From assembly GCA_022844275.1 (NCBI GenBank), contig JALHMB010000007.1, positions 1 through 64,000 on the forward strand: a stretch of DNA of 64,000 nucleotides, in the 5' to 3' direction. A model generated the notes under the pieces. That model saw only the letters and a program-made list of their open reading frames with translations. It was not told where the DNA came from and did no database searches. The first letter of the stretch is position 1. Each line of letters starts with the position of its first letter. A program made the translations under genes and the position numbers. This DNA is from Hyphomicrobiaceae bacterium (lineage in GTDB: Bacteria > Pseudomonadota > Alphaproteobacteria > Rhizobiales > Hyphomicrobiaceae). Positions 1 through 9,284 of the stretch are shown here, piece after piece.

Positions 1-1101
1 CCGCTCACCACACTCGCGCTGCTGTTCGGGCCTGCCGACTACTTCGCGCTCATGGTGCTCGGGCTCATGTTCGCCGTGGTGCTTGCGCGCGGATCGGTGC
101 CGAAAGCCATTGCGATGATACTGTTCGGTATCCTGCTGTCGACGGTCGGCACCGATATCGAGACCGGCGAGGAGCGTCTGACATTCGGCTGGATGGAGAT
201 CGCCGACGGCATCGACTTCGCAGTCATCGCCATGGGCATGTTCGGGTTCGCAGAGATCCTGCGCAACCTCGAGCACAAGGAGGCCCGCGCAGTCGTCAGC
301 GACAGGATCGGCCGGTTGCTTCCCAACATGGAAGATTTCAAAACCTCACTCGCGCCGATCCTGCGCGGCACGGGAATTGGCTCGCTGCTCGGCTTCCTGC
401 CGGGAAATGGCGCCGTGCTCGGCCCCTTCGCGTCCTACTCCATCGAGAAGAAGCTCGCCAAGGATCCTTCCCGTTTCGGCGAAGGCGCGATCGAGGGCGT
501 TGCAGGTCCGGAATCGGCCAACAACGCGGGTGCCCAGACGGCGTTCATACCCCTGCTCACGCTCGGCATTCCGCCGAATGCAGTGATGGCGCTCATGATC
601 GGCGCCATGACCATCCACGGCATCGTGCCAGGCCCGCAGATCATCACGAAGCAGCCTGAGCTCTTCTGGGGCATGATCGCCTCGATGTGGATCGGCAATC
701 TCATGCTGCTGATCATCAATCTGCCACTGATCGGAATCTGGGTGCGGCTGCTCCGCGTGCCCTACCGGCTGATGTTCCCCGCGATCATCATCTTCTGCTG
801 CATCGGCATCTACTCGATCAACAACTCGCCGACGGAAGTCGTCCTGACGGCTGCCTTCGCGCTCTTCGGATACCTGCTGATCAAGCTCGGCTTCGAGCAG
901 GCGCCACTGCTTCTCGGCTTCGTTCTCGGCAGGCTGATGGAAGAAAAGCTTCGCCAGGCCATGGTCATCTCGCGCGGCAGCCTCTGGACGTTCGTCGATC
1001 GTCCGGTCTCGCTGACCCTGCTGGTGATCACCCTGATCATCCTGGTGGTGTCGGCGTTGCCGGCCATCAGCAAGAGGCGCGACACTGTCTTCACGGAGTG
1101 A
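1..1101 (+). CDS. tctA: TctA-family tricarboxylate transporter large permease (5' truncated by window)
   Basis: This is the C-terminal part of the large membrane subunit of a tripartite tricarboxylate transporter. The frame is open from base 1, so the gene begins before the window; about 366 residues of a usual ~500 are seen. The family signature is visible as GSLLGFLPGNGAVLGPFASY near the middle and GPESANNAGAQTAFIPLLTLGIPP after it, followed by several hydrophobic segments to the C terminus. The TctC binding protein follows 65 bp downstream, so the two are one operon. The substrate (citrate or another carboxylate) cannot be read from sequence. Confidence 0.93.
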   Translation, partial: PLTTLALLFGPADYFALMVLGLMFAVVLARGSVPKAIAMILFGILLSTVGTDIETGEERLTFGWMEIADGIDFAVIAMGMFGFAEILRNLEHKEARAVVSDRIGRLLPNMEDFKTSLAPILRGTGIGSLLGFLPGNGAVLGPFASYSIEKKLAKDPSRFGEGAIEGVAGPESANNAGAQTAFIPLLTLGIPPNAVMALMIGAMTIHGIVPGPQIITKQPELFWGMIASMWIGNLMLLIINLPLIGIWVRLLRVPYRLMFPAIIIFCCIGIYSINNSPTEVVLTAAFALFGYLLIKLGFEQAPLLLGFVLGRLMEEKLRQAMVISRGSLWTFVDRPVSLTLLVITLIILVVSALPAISKRRDTVFTE

Positions 1102-1166
1102 ATGCGCCCGATACGACGGCAAGTTTCAAAGTAACCCCATCACAAGCACTACTGGAGGAGACAACG

Positions 1167-2138
1167 ATGAAGATTACACGCCGCGCCGCGATCGCCGCGA
1201 TCGCAGCTCTCGGCGTGACGGCCGCCCCGGCCGTCGCGCAACAGTATCCATCGAAGCCAATCACGGTAATCGTGCCGTTCGCTGCCGGCGGCCCGACCGA
1301 CGTCGTCACGCGCCTCATCGCCGAGCACATGTCGCGTACGCTCGGCCAGCAGCTGGTCGTTGAAAACATTGGCGGCGCCGGCGGCACCATCGGCATGACG
1401 CGCGCGGCGACGGCAGCACCCGACGGCTATACGATCGCCGTCGGCAACATGGGCACGCAGTCAGCGGCACCCGCCCTCTATCCGAACCTCAAGTATGATC
1501 CCGCGACGAGCTTCACGCAGATCAGCGTCGTCAACTACACGCCGCAGACAATCGTCTCGAAGAAAGCTCTCGAGCCGAAGGATCTCAAGGAACTGCTCAC
1601 CTACTTGAAGGCCAACAGCGAGAAGCTCAACTACGGGCACGCCGGCGTCGGCTCGATCTCCTACGTGTCGGGCTTCGTGTTCAACGGGCAGTTCGGCTTC
1701 AAGCCTGCGCTGGTCGCCTACAAGGGTACGGGCCCGGCGCTCAACGATCTCGTCGGCGGGCAGATCGACTACATGGTCGACCAGTCGCTCAACGTCATTC
1801 CGCAGATCACGGCCGGAACGATCAAAGCCTATGCCGTCGCGCATCCCGAGCGGATCGCCGCCCTTCCCGACGTGCCGACGACGAAAGAGCTCGGCGTGGA
1901 CTTCATCTTCAGCGCCTGGAACGCGATGGTTGGGCCGAAGGGCCTGCCGCAGGACATCCAGAACACGCTGCTCGCCGCCCTGGGCAAAGCTCTCGACGAC
2001 CCGGCGATCATCAAGCGCTACGAGGAGCTCGGCTCGACCGCGCCGAAGGGCGCCGATCGCGGCCCCGCAGGCCTGCAGAAGCTCGTCGAGGCTGAGGTGG
2101 CGCGCATCACGCCGGTGCTGAAGGCAGCGGCAAAGTAG
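1167..2138 (+). CDS. tctC: TctC-family periplasmic solute-binding protein
   Basis: A 323-residue extracytoplasmic receptor (Bug/TctC family) that would deliver a carboxylate to the TctA permease encoded upstream. The ATG at 1167 is set by a strong ribosome site GGAGGAG at 1154-1160 and gives a normal Sec signal peptide (MKITRRAAIAAIAALG, cleavage after AVAQ). Family hallmarks follow: YPSKPITVIVPFAAGGPTD, the VVENIGGAGGTIG loop and the APDGYT segment. The length is usual for the family. Organic-acid specificity is unknown. A possible hairpin terminator lies 50 bp downstream. Confidence 0.94.
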   Translation: MKITRRAAIAAIAALGVTAAPAVAQQYPSKPITVIVPFAAGGPTDVVTRLIAEHMSRTLGQQLVVENIGGAGGTIGMTRAATAAPDGYTIAVGNMGTQSAAPALYPNLKYDPATSFTQISVVNYTPQTIVSKKALEPKDLKELLTYLKANSEKLNYGHAGVGSISYVSGFVFNGQFGFKPALVAYKGTGPALNDLVGGQIDYMVDQSLNVIPQITAGTIKAYAVAHPERIAALPDVPTTKELGVDFIFSAWNAMVGPKGLPQDIQNTLLAALGKALDDPAIIKRYEELGSTAPKGADRGPAGLQKLVEAEVARITPVLKAAAK

Positions 2139-2188
2139 CATCGACGCCGCAGAACTTTCAGTATCAGTAAGAATTATCGGACTAAAAT

Positions 2189-2214
2189 GGGGGTGCGGTT
2201 CCGGCCGCGCCCCC
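2189..2214 (+). terminator. GC-rich hairpin after tctC
   Basis: Ten-base stem GGGGGTGCGG / CCGCGCCCCC (one G-U pair) around a six-base loop, 50 bp after the tctC stop. No T-run follows, so it may be a weak intrinsic terminator or a 3' stabiliser. The rest of 2139-2436 shows no gene. Confidence 0.5.
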
Positions 2215-2436
2215 ACTTGTATTGAATTGGTAGCCGTTGCTGCCAAATGCGTCGCACGCGAGCGCCCGAGGGCGTATAAGACGGGCCATACGAGGCCCCG
2301 GCGTGCGGACAAGGACAAGTGCTGTCTGCGCGCCTGTGAACCGGGCGCGGCATTTTGCACGCGGCGGTGGTGAGACCGGATCGGAAGGCAACCTGCCCTG
2401 AGAGCAGGAGTTGTCGGGTTCGAGGAGGTGGGCACG

Positions 2437-4944
2437 ATGGTAGCGCTGATATTCGTGGTGGCTTGTGTAATCGCGATGTTCGTCCTGTCCATGCGGCAGG
2501 CCACGATCGCGGCGTGGGCGCTCACGGCGGCGGCCGCCGCATTCATCTGGCAGAGCGGCCTCATCGACGGCACGTTGCACATGCCGGCGTTCGGCTGGCT
2601 CGGCCTCATCGGATGGCTGCCCGCCATCGTCCTCGGCTTGCTTTCCGTCCCATCGATCCGCCGCTCGTGGCTGACTGGCCCTGTCTACGAACAGATCCGC
2701 AAGGTTCTGCCCCGCGTCTCCGATACCGAGCAGCAGGCGCTCGAAGCAGGCACCGTCGGCTTCGATGCGGAGATTTTTTCCGGCCGCCCGAACTGGGAGC
2801 GGCTCAGTGCTGTCCCTGCGATAGAGCTAACGGCCGAAGAGCGGGCCTTCCTCGATGGTCCGACGACCGAGCTCTGCCGCATGGTCAACGATTGGCAGGT
2901 GCGCCACAACGAGCGCGAGATCCCGCAAGACATCTGGGACTTCGTCAAACGCCACGGCTTTCTCGGGATGCTGATCTCCAAGGAGCACGGCGGCCTCGGC
3001 TTCTCGCCGCAGGCGCAGTCGCTCATCCTCGGCAAGATCGCCTCGCGCTCGCCGGATGTCGTGACCATCGTCATGGTGCCGAACTCGCTCGGCCCTGGAG
3101 AGCTCATCGAGAAATACGGCACGCCCGAGCAGAAGCATCATTATCTCCCGCGCCTCGCGCAGGGCCTCGAAGTCCCCTGTTTCTCGCTCACCGGTCCCAC
3201 TTCGGGCTCAGATGCGGCGACCATGCGCGATATCGGCTATGTGACGCGCGGCGTGCACCAGGGCAAGGAAGTGCTCGGCATCCGCCTCTCCTGGGATAAG
3301 CGCTACATCACGCTCGGGCCCGTCGCGACACTGGTTGGCCTGGCTTTCCGCCTGTTCGATCCCGAGAATCACCTCGGCAAGGGCGAGGACATCGGCATCA
3401 CCGTCGCCCTCATTCCGGCTGATCATCCGGGTGTGAACATCGGACGGCGGCACCTGCCCTCGGGGGCCGCTTTCCCGAATGGTCCGAACTGGGGCAAGGA
3501 CGTCTTCATTCCCATGGACTGGATCATCGGCGGCGAGCGCATGGTCGGCAATGGCTGGCGGATGCTCATGGAGTGCCTCGCTGCCGGCCGCGCGATCTCG
3601 CTGCCTTCTTCCGGCACCGCGGGCGCCAAGATGATGCTGCGCGTGACGACGGCCTATGGCCGCATCCGCAAGCAGTTCGGCCTGCCGGTCGCCAAGATGG
3701 AAGGCCTCGAGGAACCGCTCACGCGCATGATCGAGACGGCCTACGTCAACGAGGCGGGGCGCGCCGTCACTGCGGCCATGGTCTCGGCTGGCGAGAAGCC
3801 GTCGGTGATCTCCGCAATCATGAAGTACCAGTCGACGGAGAAGCTGCGCCAGGCCGTCAACGACGCTATGGACCTGCACGGCGGGCGCGGCATCTGCGAT
3901 GGCCCCGCGAACTACCTCCAGTCGGCTTATCAGATGGTGCCCGTCGGGATCACCGTCGAGGGCGCAAATATCCTGACGCGCTCGCTGATCACCTTCGCGC
4001 AGGGCGCGCTGCGCTCGCATCCCTATCTTTACGAAGAGATCAAGGCCGCGCAGAACCCAGACCCGCGCCGCGGCGTTCTTGCCTTCGACAAGGCATTCGG
4101 CGGCCATATCGCCTTCTCGCTGTCGAACGCATTCGGCGCCTTCTTCCACAACATCACGGGTGGCCTCTTCGCGACCGTGCCGGAAAAGGCCTATGGCACG
4201 GCGGAATGGTACCGCCAGCTCGGCCGCGCCTCGCGCAACTTTGCGCTCGTCGCCGACGTGACGGTTGCCGTCCTCGGTGGCGGCCTCAAGACCAAGCAGA
4301 AGATCACCGGCCGTCTCGCCGACGCGCTGTCCGAGATCTACCTGCTCTCGTGCGTGCTCAAGCGCTACAAGGATGACGGCAAGCCTGCGGGTGACCGTCT
4401 CATCGTCGAGCTCTGCGCCCGCAACGCGCTCTATCGCTTCCAGCAGGCCATTGCCGGCACCATCGAGAACTTTCCGAATGGCTTCGTGCGCTTGATGCTG
4501 GGTGCGCTCGTGTTCCCATTCGGCCGTCCCTACAAGCCCGCGAGCGACCGGCTTGGCCATCAGGTCGTCGGCCTCGCCATCGAACCCGGCGAGGTCCGCG
4601 ATCGCCTCACGCGCGACATCTACGTCTCGCGCGACGTCAACGATCCAACCGGCCTTCTCGAAGTGACGCTCGAGAAAGTCATCGCGTCGGAGGAAGCCGA
4701 GCGCAAGCTCGAGCGGGCCATCCGCGCCGGTACCGTTCGCCGCTATCACGGCATCGACTGGCTCGGCGATGCGGAAAAGGCCGGTGTTCTGACTAAGGAC
4801 GAGACAGCTCTTCTTCGGGAGGTCGAGACGCTCACCGCGCGCGTGATCGCCGTCGATCATTTCGATCCGGCCGAGGTGAAGCCGCATTACATGAAGCCTG
4901 GCCACAACGCTGCTGCCGTAGAGCGCAGTGCCGCTGCCGAGTAA
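2437..4944 (+). CDS. fadE: Acyl-CoA dehydrogenase, FadE type
   Basis: An 835-residue membrane-anchored acyl-CoA dehydrogenase, close in size to E. coli FadE, doing the first step of fatty-acid beta-oxidation. The N terminus has two or three hydrophobic segments (residues ~1-75). The FAD-dependent dehydrogenase core follows, with CFSLTGPTSGSD and ITVEGANILTRSLI in the expected order. The C-terminal third matches the DUF1974 extension specific to FadE. ATG 2437 is preferred to the in-frame GTG 2428 because GAGGAGGT ends 7 bp before the ATG. The FadJ-like gene follows 19 bp later, giving a beta-oxidation operon; no thiolase gene is in view. Confidence 0.95.
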   Translation: MVALIFVVACVIAMFVLSMRQATIAAWALTAAAAAFIWQSGLIDGTLHMPAFGWLGLIGWLPAIVLGLLSVPSIRRSWLTGPVYEQIRKVLPRVSDTEQQALEAGTVGFDAEIFSGRPNWERLSAVPAIELTAEERAFLDGPTTELCRMVNDWQVRHNEREIPQDIWDFVKRHGFLGMLISKEHGGLGFSPQAQSLILGKIASRSPDVVTIVMVPNSLGPGELIEKYGTPEQKHHYLPRLAQGLEVPCFSLTGPTSGSDAATMRDIGYVTRGVHQGKEVLGIRLSWDKRYITLGPVATLVGLAFRLFDPENHLGKGEDIGITVALIPADHPGVNIGRRHLPSGAAFPNGPNWGKDVFIPMDWIIGGERMVGNGWRMLMECLAAGRAISLPSSGTAGAKMMLRVTTAYGRIRKQFGLPVAKMEGLEEPLTRMIETAYVNEAGRAVTAAMVSAGEKPSVISAIMKYQSTEKLRQAVNDAMDLHGGRGICDGPANYLQSAYQMVPVGITVEGANILTRSLITFAQGALRSHPYLYEEIKAAQNPDPRRGVLAFDKAFGGHIAFSLSNAFGAFFHNITGGLFATVPEKAYGTAEWYRQLGRASRNFALVADVTVAVLGGGLKTKQKITGRLADALSEIYLLSCVLKRYKDDGKPAGDRLIVELCARNALYRFQQAIAGTIENFPNGFVRLMLGALVFPFGRPYKPASDRLGHQVVGLAIEPGEVRDRLTRDIYVSRDVNDPTGLLEVTLEKVIASEEAERKLERAIRAGTVRRYHGIDWLGDAEKAGVLTKDETALLREVETLTARVIAVDHFDPAEVKPHYMKPGHNAAAVERSAAAE

Positions 4945-4963
4945 CCAGAGTGAGAGGTCGACC

Positions 4964-6955
4964 ATGACCGATATAAGCAGCCTCCGAGACTGGCGCTTTT
5001 CGATCGACGAGCAGCAGATCGCCTGGGCCATCTTCGACCGCGAGGGCGAGAGCCAGAACGCGCTCGGCCGTCGACCGCTCGAAGAACTCGGCTCGATCAT
5101 CGAGCGCGTCGAGGCCGGCGCGCGCGACCGCACGATTGCTGGTCTTGCGATCCTCTCCGGCAAGGAGAAGGGGTTCATCGTCGGCGCCGACGTGCGCGAA
5201 TTCGAGCAGTTCACGAGCGAGAGCGAGGTCATCGAGGGCATCCGCCCCGTACTCGCGATGCTCGACCGCATCGAGAAGATGCCAGTGCCCGTCGTGTGCG
5301 GCATTCACGGCTTCTGCCTCGGCGGCGGGCTCGAGCTGGCGCTCGCGTGCCACTATCGCATCGCCACGCGCGACGACAGCACGCGCATTGGCTTTCCGGA
5401 AGTCCGCCTCGGGATCTTCCCGGGCTTCAACGGCACGGCGCGCTCGATCCGTCAAGCGGGCGCCCTCGCCGCCATGCCCACTATGCTTTCTGGTTCCATG
5501 GTCCGAGCCAGTGCCGCCCGCGCCATGGGCCTCATCGACGAGCTGGTCGCGAGCCCCGCGAACCTATCGTGGTCGGCCCGCAAGGCGATCACGCAGAAGC
5601 GCCGCTCCAAGCCCATGGGTGGCTGGCGCAATCTCGCACGGCTCTGGCCGGCGCGGAATCTGCTGGTCTCAAAGATGCGCGCCGAGACCGCGAAGAAAGT
5701 GCGCGAGGACCACTATCCCGCACCCTTCCGCCTGATCGATCTCTTCGAGCAGCACGGTGGCGACCTCGATGCGATGAAGGCTGCCGAGACGCGCGCCTTT
5801 GCGCCGCTCATGGTCTCCGATACTTCGCGCAATCTGCGTCGCGTGTTCAAGCTCTCGGAAATGCTGAAGGCGCAGGCGCCGAAAGACATCACCTTCAAGC
5901 CGCTGCGCGTGCACGTCATCGGCGCTGGCGTCATGGGCGCCGACATCGCCGGCTGGTGCGTCGCGCAGGGCATGGAAGTGACGCTGCAGGATCTCTCGGC
6001 CGATGCGATCGCCAAGGGCATTGCCGCGCAGGGCAAGCTGTTCTCGCGCCGCTTCCGCACGAAGGCGCTCAAGGATGCCGCCAAAGCCCGCTTCATCGCC
6101 GATCCGAACGGCGACGGCATATCGCGTGCCGATGTAGTGATCGAGGCAATCGTCGAGAAGGTCGAGGTCAAGCAGAACCTCTTCAAGAGCCTCGAAGGCA
6201 AGATGAAGCTCGGCGCCGTGATGGCAACCAACACCTCCTCGATCATGATCGAGGACATTGCCGCGGGATTGAACGACCCAGGTCGCCTCATCGGCATTCA
6301 CTTCTTCAATCCCGTCGCGCAGATGCCTCTCGTCGAGGTAATCCGCGGCAAGCAATCGCGCGAGGACGAAGTGCGCAAGGGCTGCGCCTTCGTCACTGCG
6401 ATCGACAAGTTCCCGCTCATCGTGAAGAGCAATCCCGGCTTCCTCGTTAACCGCGTGCTCGCGCCCTACATGATGAATGCCATGCAGCGCCTCGAACGCG
6501 GCGAGGCACCCGAGCTGCTGGATGAGGCGGCGCGCACCTTCGGCATGCCCATGGGGCCGATCGAGCTTGCCGACACCGTCGGCCTCGATATCTGCGCTCA
6601 CGTCGGTCGCATTCTCGGCTTCTCGGCCGAGGGCTCGCGTCTGGAGCGCCTGGTCGCTGCGGGCAAGCTCGGAAAGAAGACGGGCGAAGGTTTCTACGTC
6701 TGGAAGGACGGCAAGCCCGTGAAGACCGAAAAGCCCTACGACAAGCGCGAGCTCGAGCGTCTCGGGCGCGAGCTGGTTGAGCCCTTGATCAGTGAATGCG
6801 AGAAGTGCCTTGCCGAGGGCATCGTCGAGAATGCGGATCTGGTCGATGCCGGCGTGATCTTCGGCACGGGCTTCGCGCCCTTCCGCGGTGGCCCGTTGCA
6901 CTACAGAGCTTCTACAAGCGGGCAGCCTGCCTCGGCACGGGTGGCAGCCGAATAG
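4964..6955 (+). CDS. fadJ: Fused enoyl-CoA hydratase / 3-hydroxyacyl-CoA dehydrogenase (FadJ/FadB-like)
   Basis: A 663-residue bifunctional beta-oxidation protein. Residues ~10-200 form the crotonase domain (GFCLGGGLELALACHYRIA oxyanion-hole segment, then FPEVRLGIFPGFNG). Residues ~320-500 are the NAD-binding dehydrogenase domain (VIGAGVMGADIAGW; NTSSIMIEDIA; GIHFFNPV). The C-terminal dehydrogenase lobe ends in FGTGFAPFRGGPLHY plus a short non-conserved tail. It starts 19 bp after fadE with GAGAGGTC before the ATG, so it is probably co-translated. It hydrates the enoyl-CoA made by FadE and oxidises the 3-hydroxyacyl-CoA. A separate thiolase would be required. Confidence 0.93.
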   Translation: MTDISSLRDWRFSIDEQQIAWAIFDREGESQNALGRRPLEELGSIIERVEAGARDRTIAGLAILSGKEKGFIVGADVREFEQFTSESEVIEGIRPVLAMLDRIEKMPVPVVCGIHGFCLGGGLELALACHYRIATRDDSTRIGFPEVRLGIFPGFNGTARSIRQAGALAAMPTMLSGSMVRASAARAMGLIDELVASPANLSWSARKAITQKRRSKPMGGWRNLARLWPARNLLVSKMRAETAKKVREDHYPAPFRLIDLFEQHGGDLDAMKAAETRAFAPLMVSDTSRNLRRVFKLSEMLKAQAPKDITFKPLRVHVIGAGVMGADIAGWCVAQGMEVTLQDLSADAIAKGIAAQGKLFSRRFRTKALKDAAKARFIADPNGDGISRADVVIEAIVEKVEVKQNLFKSLEGKMKLGAVMATNTSSIMIEDIAAGLNDPGRLIGIHFFNPVAQMPLVEVIRGKQSREDEVRKGCAFVTAIDKFPLIVKSNPGFLVNRVLAPYMMNAMQRLERGEAPELLDEAARTFGMPMGPIELADTVGLDICAHVGRILGFSAEGSRLERLVAAGKLGKKTGEGFYVWKDGKPVKTEKPYDKRELERLGRELVEPLISECEKCLAEGIVENADLVDAGVIFGTGFAPFRGGPLHYRASTSGQPASARVAAE

Positions 6956-7071
6956 CTAACTTCGATTTGTACCCGACGCGGGATGTGGCAACGTTGCGTG
7001 TGGCTTACAGCTCGGCTATTGCTGCGCTGCATTTTTACCCGAGCGGGGGTTCGCGCCTGCTCGACACTTGG

Positions 7072-7148
7072 GGCCCCGTAGCTCAGCTGGATAGAGCATC
7101 CGCCTTCTAAGCGGATGGTCGCAGGTTCGAGTCCTGCCGGGGTCGCCA
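7072..7148 (+). tRNA. tRNA-Arg, anticodon TCT
   Basis: A full cloverleaf can be folded: acceptor GGCCCCG / CGGGGTC, D-arm GCTC...GAGC, anticodon stem TCCGC / GCGGA with loop CTTCTAA (anticodon TCT, reading AGA), T-arm GCAGG-TTCGAGT-CCTGC, discriminator G and encoded CCA at 7146-7148. It is the integration target of the island: its 3' 51 bases plus two more are repeated at 39651-39703. Confidence 0.97.
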
Positions 7149-7150
7149 TT
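7098..7150 (+). repeat. attL (3' half of tRNA-Arg)
   Basis: Left copy of the 53-bp integration repeat. It begins in the anticodon stem and runs two bases beyond CCA, so the tRNA gene stays intact on this side. Confidence 0.92.
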
Positions 7151-7206
7151 TAAATCAACGACTTACGTTGGTTTCCGGCGACCACCAGAACCCTCCTTTC
7201 ATCCTT

Positions 7207-7227
7207 GGGTAACATCCAGGGTAACAT
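7207..7227 (+). promoter_or_regulatory. Candidate integrase arm-type repeats
   Basis: Two direct copies of GGGTAACAT (7207-7215 and 7219-7227), 56 bp inside attL. The related GGGTAACTT is at 39504-39512 near attR. Such repeats flanking the core are typical arm-binding sites for P4/lambda-type integrases; this is inferred from position only. Confidence 0.35.
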
Positions 7228-7244
7228 GACAAGGAGGCTGCACC

Positions 7245-7670
7245 ATGAACTTCGATTTCATCACGAGTATCTGGCAGGGCGCCCAGCGCGACCCGGCAAG
7301 TATGCCGCCGCAGCTGCTTCCGGTGGACGCGTCTGACTTGCCGCAATCGTTGCCGCAGCCGTCCACGGACCGTTGCGCAAGGGTGTCCGGAAAGTCGGCA
7401 AGCAAGAGCCCTCAGAAGCGGAAAACGTCAGCCAGCGGACACGGCAACCTCGTCCTCGCTCTTATGCATGCGAGGCGTTGGGTGACCGTGACTGAGCTTG
7501 CTGGGCTGATGGGCTGCTCGGTCGGCGAGTCCTCGAAGAGGATAAAAGCCGCTGGGCGCCTTGTCCGCACGAAGCGTGAGGGCCGCTTCAAGCTCGTCCG
7601 CATCACAACGATGTCGATGTCCGAATGGACGCGACTGGCAGCAGAAGCTGAGACTTGTGTGTCTGCGTAG
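7245..7670 (+). CDS. Hypothetical protein with C-terminal winged-helix-like segment
   Basis: 141 residues; AAGGAGG at 7231-7237 sets the ATG. The N-terminal half is Pro/Ser/Lys-rich and probably disordered. Residues ~70-120 (ALMHARRWVTVTELAGLMG, then KRIKAAGRLVRTKREGRFKL) look like a small helix-turn-helix with a beta-wing, so DNA binding is plausible. It is the first island gene after attL. No family is recognised. Confidence 0.6.
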   Translation: MNFDFITSIWQGAQRDPASMPPQLLPVDASDLPQSLPQPSTDRCARVSGKSASKSPQKRKTSASGHGNLVLALMHARRWVTVTELAGLMGCSVGESSKRIKAAGRLVRTKREGRFKLVRITTMSMSEWTRLAAEAETCVSA

Positions 7671-7745
7671 CGTGAAGTGAAAGCAGCCCAGCCGAGCGCT
7701 GAACACGCTCAGCAGGGCCTGACCCCCAACGTATGGAGATAGACC

Positions 7746-8438
7746 ATGACGTCGAAGGCTAACGAGGCCAATAAGGCAAGCCGTCGCCAATTTCTAGTGG
7801 CGGCACCGTCAGCGGCGATCGTCGCCAGCGTACCCGCAATTGCAAGCGCGTCCTCAGACGTATCGCCCGATCTTCTCGCGCTGCTCGATCGCTATGCAGC
7901 GCTTAAGACGGAGGCAGAGCGTCTTGATGTCGCGTACAAGGAATACTCCGAGCGGTACAAGGCCATGCGCCCTGTACTCCCTGATGAACTGCCGACGTTC
8001 AAGCACAATCGAGGCACCGTCGATTGGGACTTGTACTCCCGTGTTCCGGCGGATGACGGACCCACCGAGCGCCTGATGCACACGGAGGCTTATTGGCGCC
8101 GCTGTGGTGACCTTGAACGAGCCGAGATCGCGAAGGCATACTTTGCAGCCGACGCCCGAGCGCAAGAGGAAAGCGGCGTTGCTGCGGCGGGGCGAGCCTG
8201 CGACGATCAGATGGACGAGGTCATCGCGGCCGATGGCGACGTTGTTAGGTTCCCATGTCGTACGCTCGGCGACGCCATCTCTTTGGCTCGCTTCGCCTGG
8301 GAGCAGTTAACGGCACAAGAGCAAGTGCTCGACGATCTCGTCAATTATCTGATCGCTGCCGTCCTGCGCCTCGATCACGCAACCAATCAGACAGCGCTCG
8401 ACGAGTGGCTGTCCGACGTTGCTACCGGGGAGGCTTGA
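7746..8438 (+). CDS. Hypothetical protein with Tat-like N terminus
   Basis: 230 residues. The N terminus (ASRRQFLVAAPSAAIVASVP) carries a twin-arginine motif and a hydrophobic stretch ending in ASA, so export by Tat is possible. The rest is acidic and helical with no recognised domain. Proteins of this type occur in rhizobial accessory regions. It stands upstream of, and is probably co-transcribed with, the small membrane protein at 8442. Confidence 0.65.
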   Translation: MTSKANEANKASRRQFLVAAPSAAIVASVPAIASASSDVSPDLLALLDRYAALKTEAERLDVAYKEYSERYKAMRPVLPDELPTFKHNRGTVDWDLYSRVPADDGPTERLMHTEAYWRRCGDLERAEIAKAYFAADARAQEESGVAAAGRACDDQMDEVIAADGDVVRFPCRTLGDAISLARFAWEQLTAQEQVLDDLVNYLIAAVLRLDHATNQTALDEWLSDVATGEA

Positions 8439-8441
8439 CCG

Positions 8442-8558
8442 ATGCAGAACTCCCCCACGGACGAGATGCTGCGCACGGACAGCTTTCTCGTTGGAATGCT
8501 AGTTGGCGTTCTGACCAGTGTCGTAGTGATCCTCATGTTCGGCACCATGTACGGATGA
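8442..8558 (+). CDS. Small single-span membrane protein (38 aa)
   Basis: ATG 8442 follows GGGGAGG (8427-8433) inside the end of the preceding gene. Residues ~15-35 (FLVGMLVGVLTSVVVILMFG) form one transmembrane segment after a polar, acidic N terminus. No homologue is recognised. The spacing to the neighbouring genes suggests translational coupling. Confidence 0.6.
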   Translation: MQNSPTDEMLRTDSFLVGMLVGVLTSVVVILMFGTMYG

Positions 8559-8624
8559 CATTTGCAAGGCGGCCGCTATCAGGCGCCGCCGCTTCTACGA
8601 CAGCAACACTTTGAGGGGGCTTGC

Positions 8625-9284
8625 TTGTCGCGCAAAGTCGGAGAGATCGATAGGTCGACGTTGAATTCATACGTCTCGCCGCAGGTGCGCGAGAGGTCGG
8701 CGGGCACGCCCACACCAGAGCGGCGGGCAAAAGAGCCGGACGGCTTTGAGCCGACACTCGTAACTTCTGGGAACGTCTACAGAGAGCCGGAGATCTCGCA
8801 CAAGACGCGTGAGCCGGTCCATGTCTATCGCGAGCACATCACCGAGGAGGAGGAAGCCGCCGCGCTGATGTTCCTTAAAGATTGCAACATCAGATTCTCC
8901 CAATCGATCACGCCTCGCTATGACGGAATGCCTCGTGGCAATGCCGGACCTCGGCACGGCGGCGTGCCAGACCACTATCGAGAAGCGCACGAGCGGCTTG
9001 AGTTTGTACTCGGCCGGATCACCCAAGGAGATAGGTCGGTGCTCGTGCCGCTCGTCGTCGGCGTACGCAACGAGCAGACCGGCCAACGGACCCAGATCCA
9101 GGATGTCGCTCGAGACCGTGGCGTCGCCTACCGAGACAAGGCCGATCTCTCCAAAGTTGGGCTCGGACTGCTGAAGGCGGCGCTTGATCACGTTCACAAG
9201 GCGTATCGCGACTATCAGCTACGCACTCGCAAGACAGCCAACAACCGCGCGCTGACCTCAAGACGGAGCGGCTCGAATGACTGA
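8625..9284 (+). CDS. Hypothetical protein upstream of and overlapping a recombinase
   Basis: About 219 residues if TTG 8625 is the start; GAGGGGG at 8613-8619 supports it, although the frame is open back to 8562. No known domain is recognised. The C-terminal half is helical and basic. The gene ends inside the next gene (ATG 9277, stop 9282-9284), so it is translationally coupled to the recombinase and may be a partner or regulator of it. Confidence 0.6.
   Translation: MSRKVGEIDRSTLNSYVSPQVRERSAGTPTPERRAKEPDGFEPTLVTSGNVYREPEISHKTREPVHVYREHITEEEEAAALMFLKDCNIRFSQSITPRYDGMPRGNAGPRHGGVPDHYREAHERLEFVLGRITQGDRSVLVPLVVGVRNEQTGQRTQIQDVARDRGVAYRDKADLSKVGLGLLKAALDHVHKAYRDYQLRTRKTANNRALTSRRSGSND

Noticed and set aside
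687-1166. TctC starting at 687 as a longer protein
   Set aside because: The upstream part is the shifted frame of tctA; the ribosome site and signal peptide fix the start at 1167.
6890-6955. Frameshift at the 3' end of the FadJ-like gene
   Set aside because: The conserved domain ends normally at FRGGPLHY; only the variable tail differs, so no frameshift is needed.
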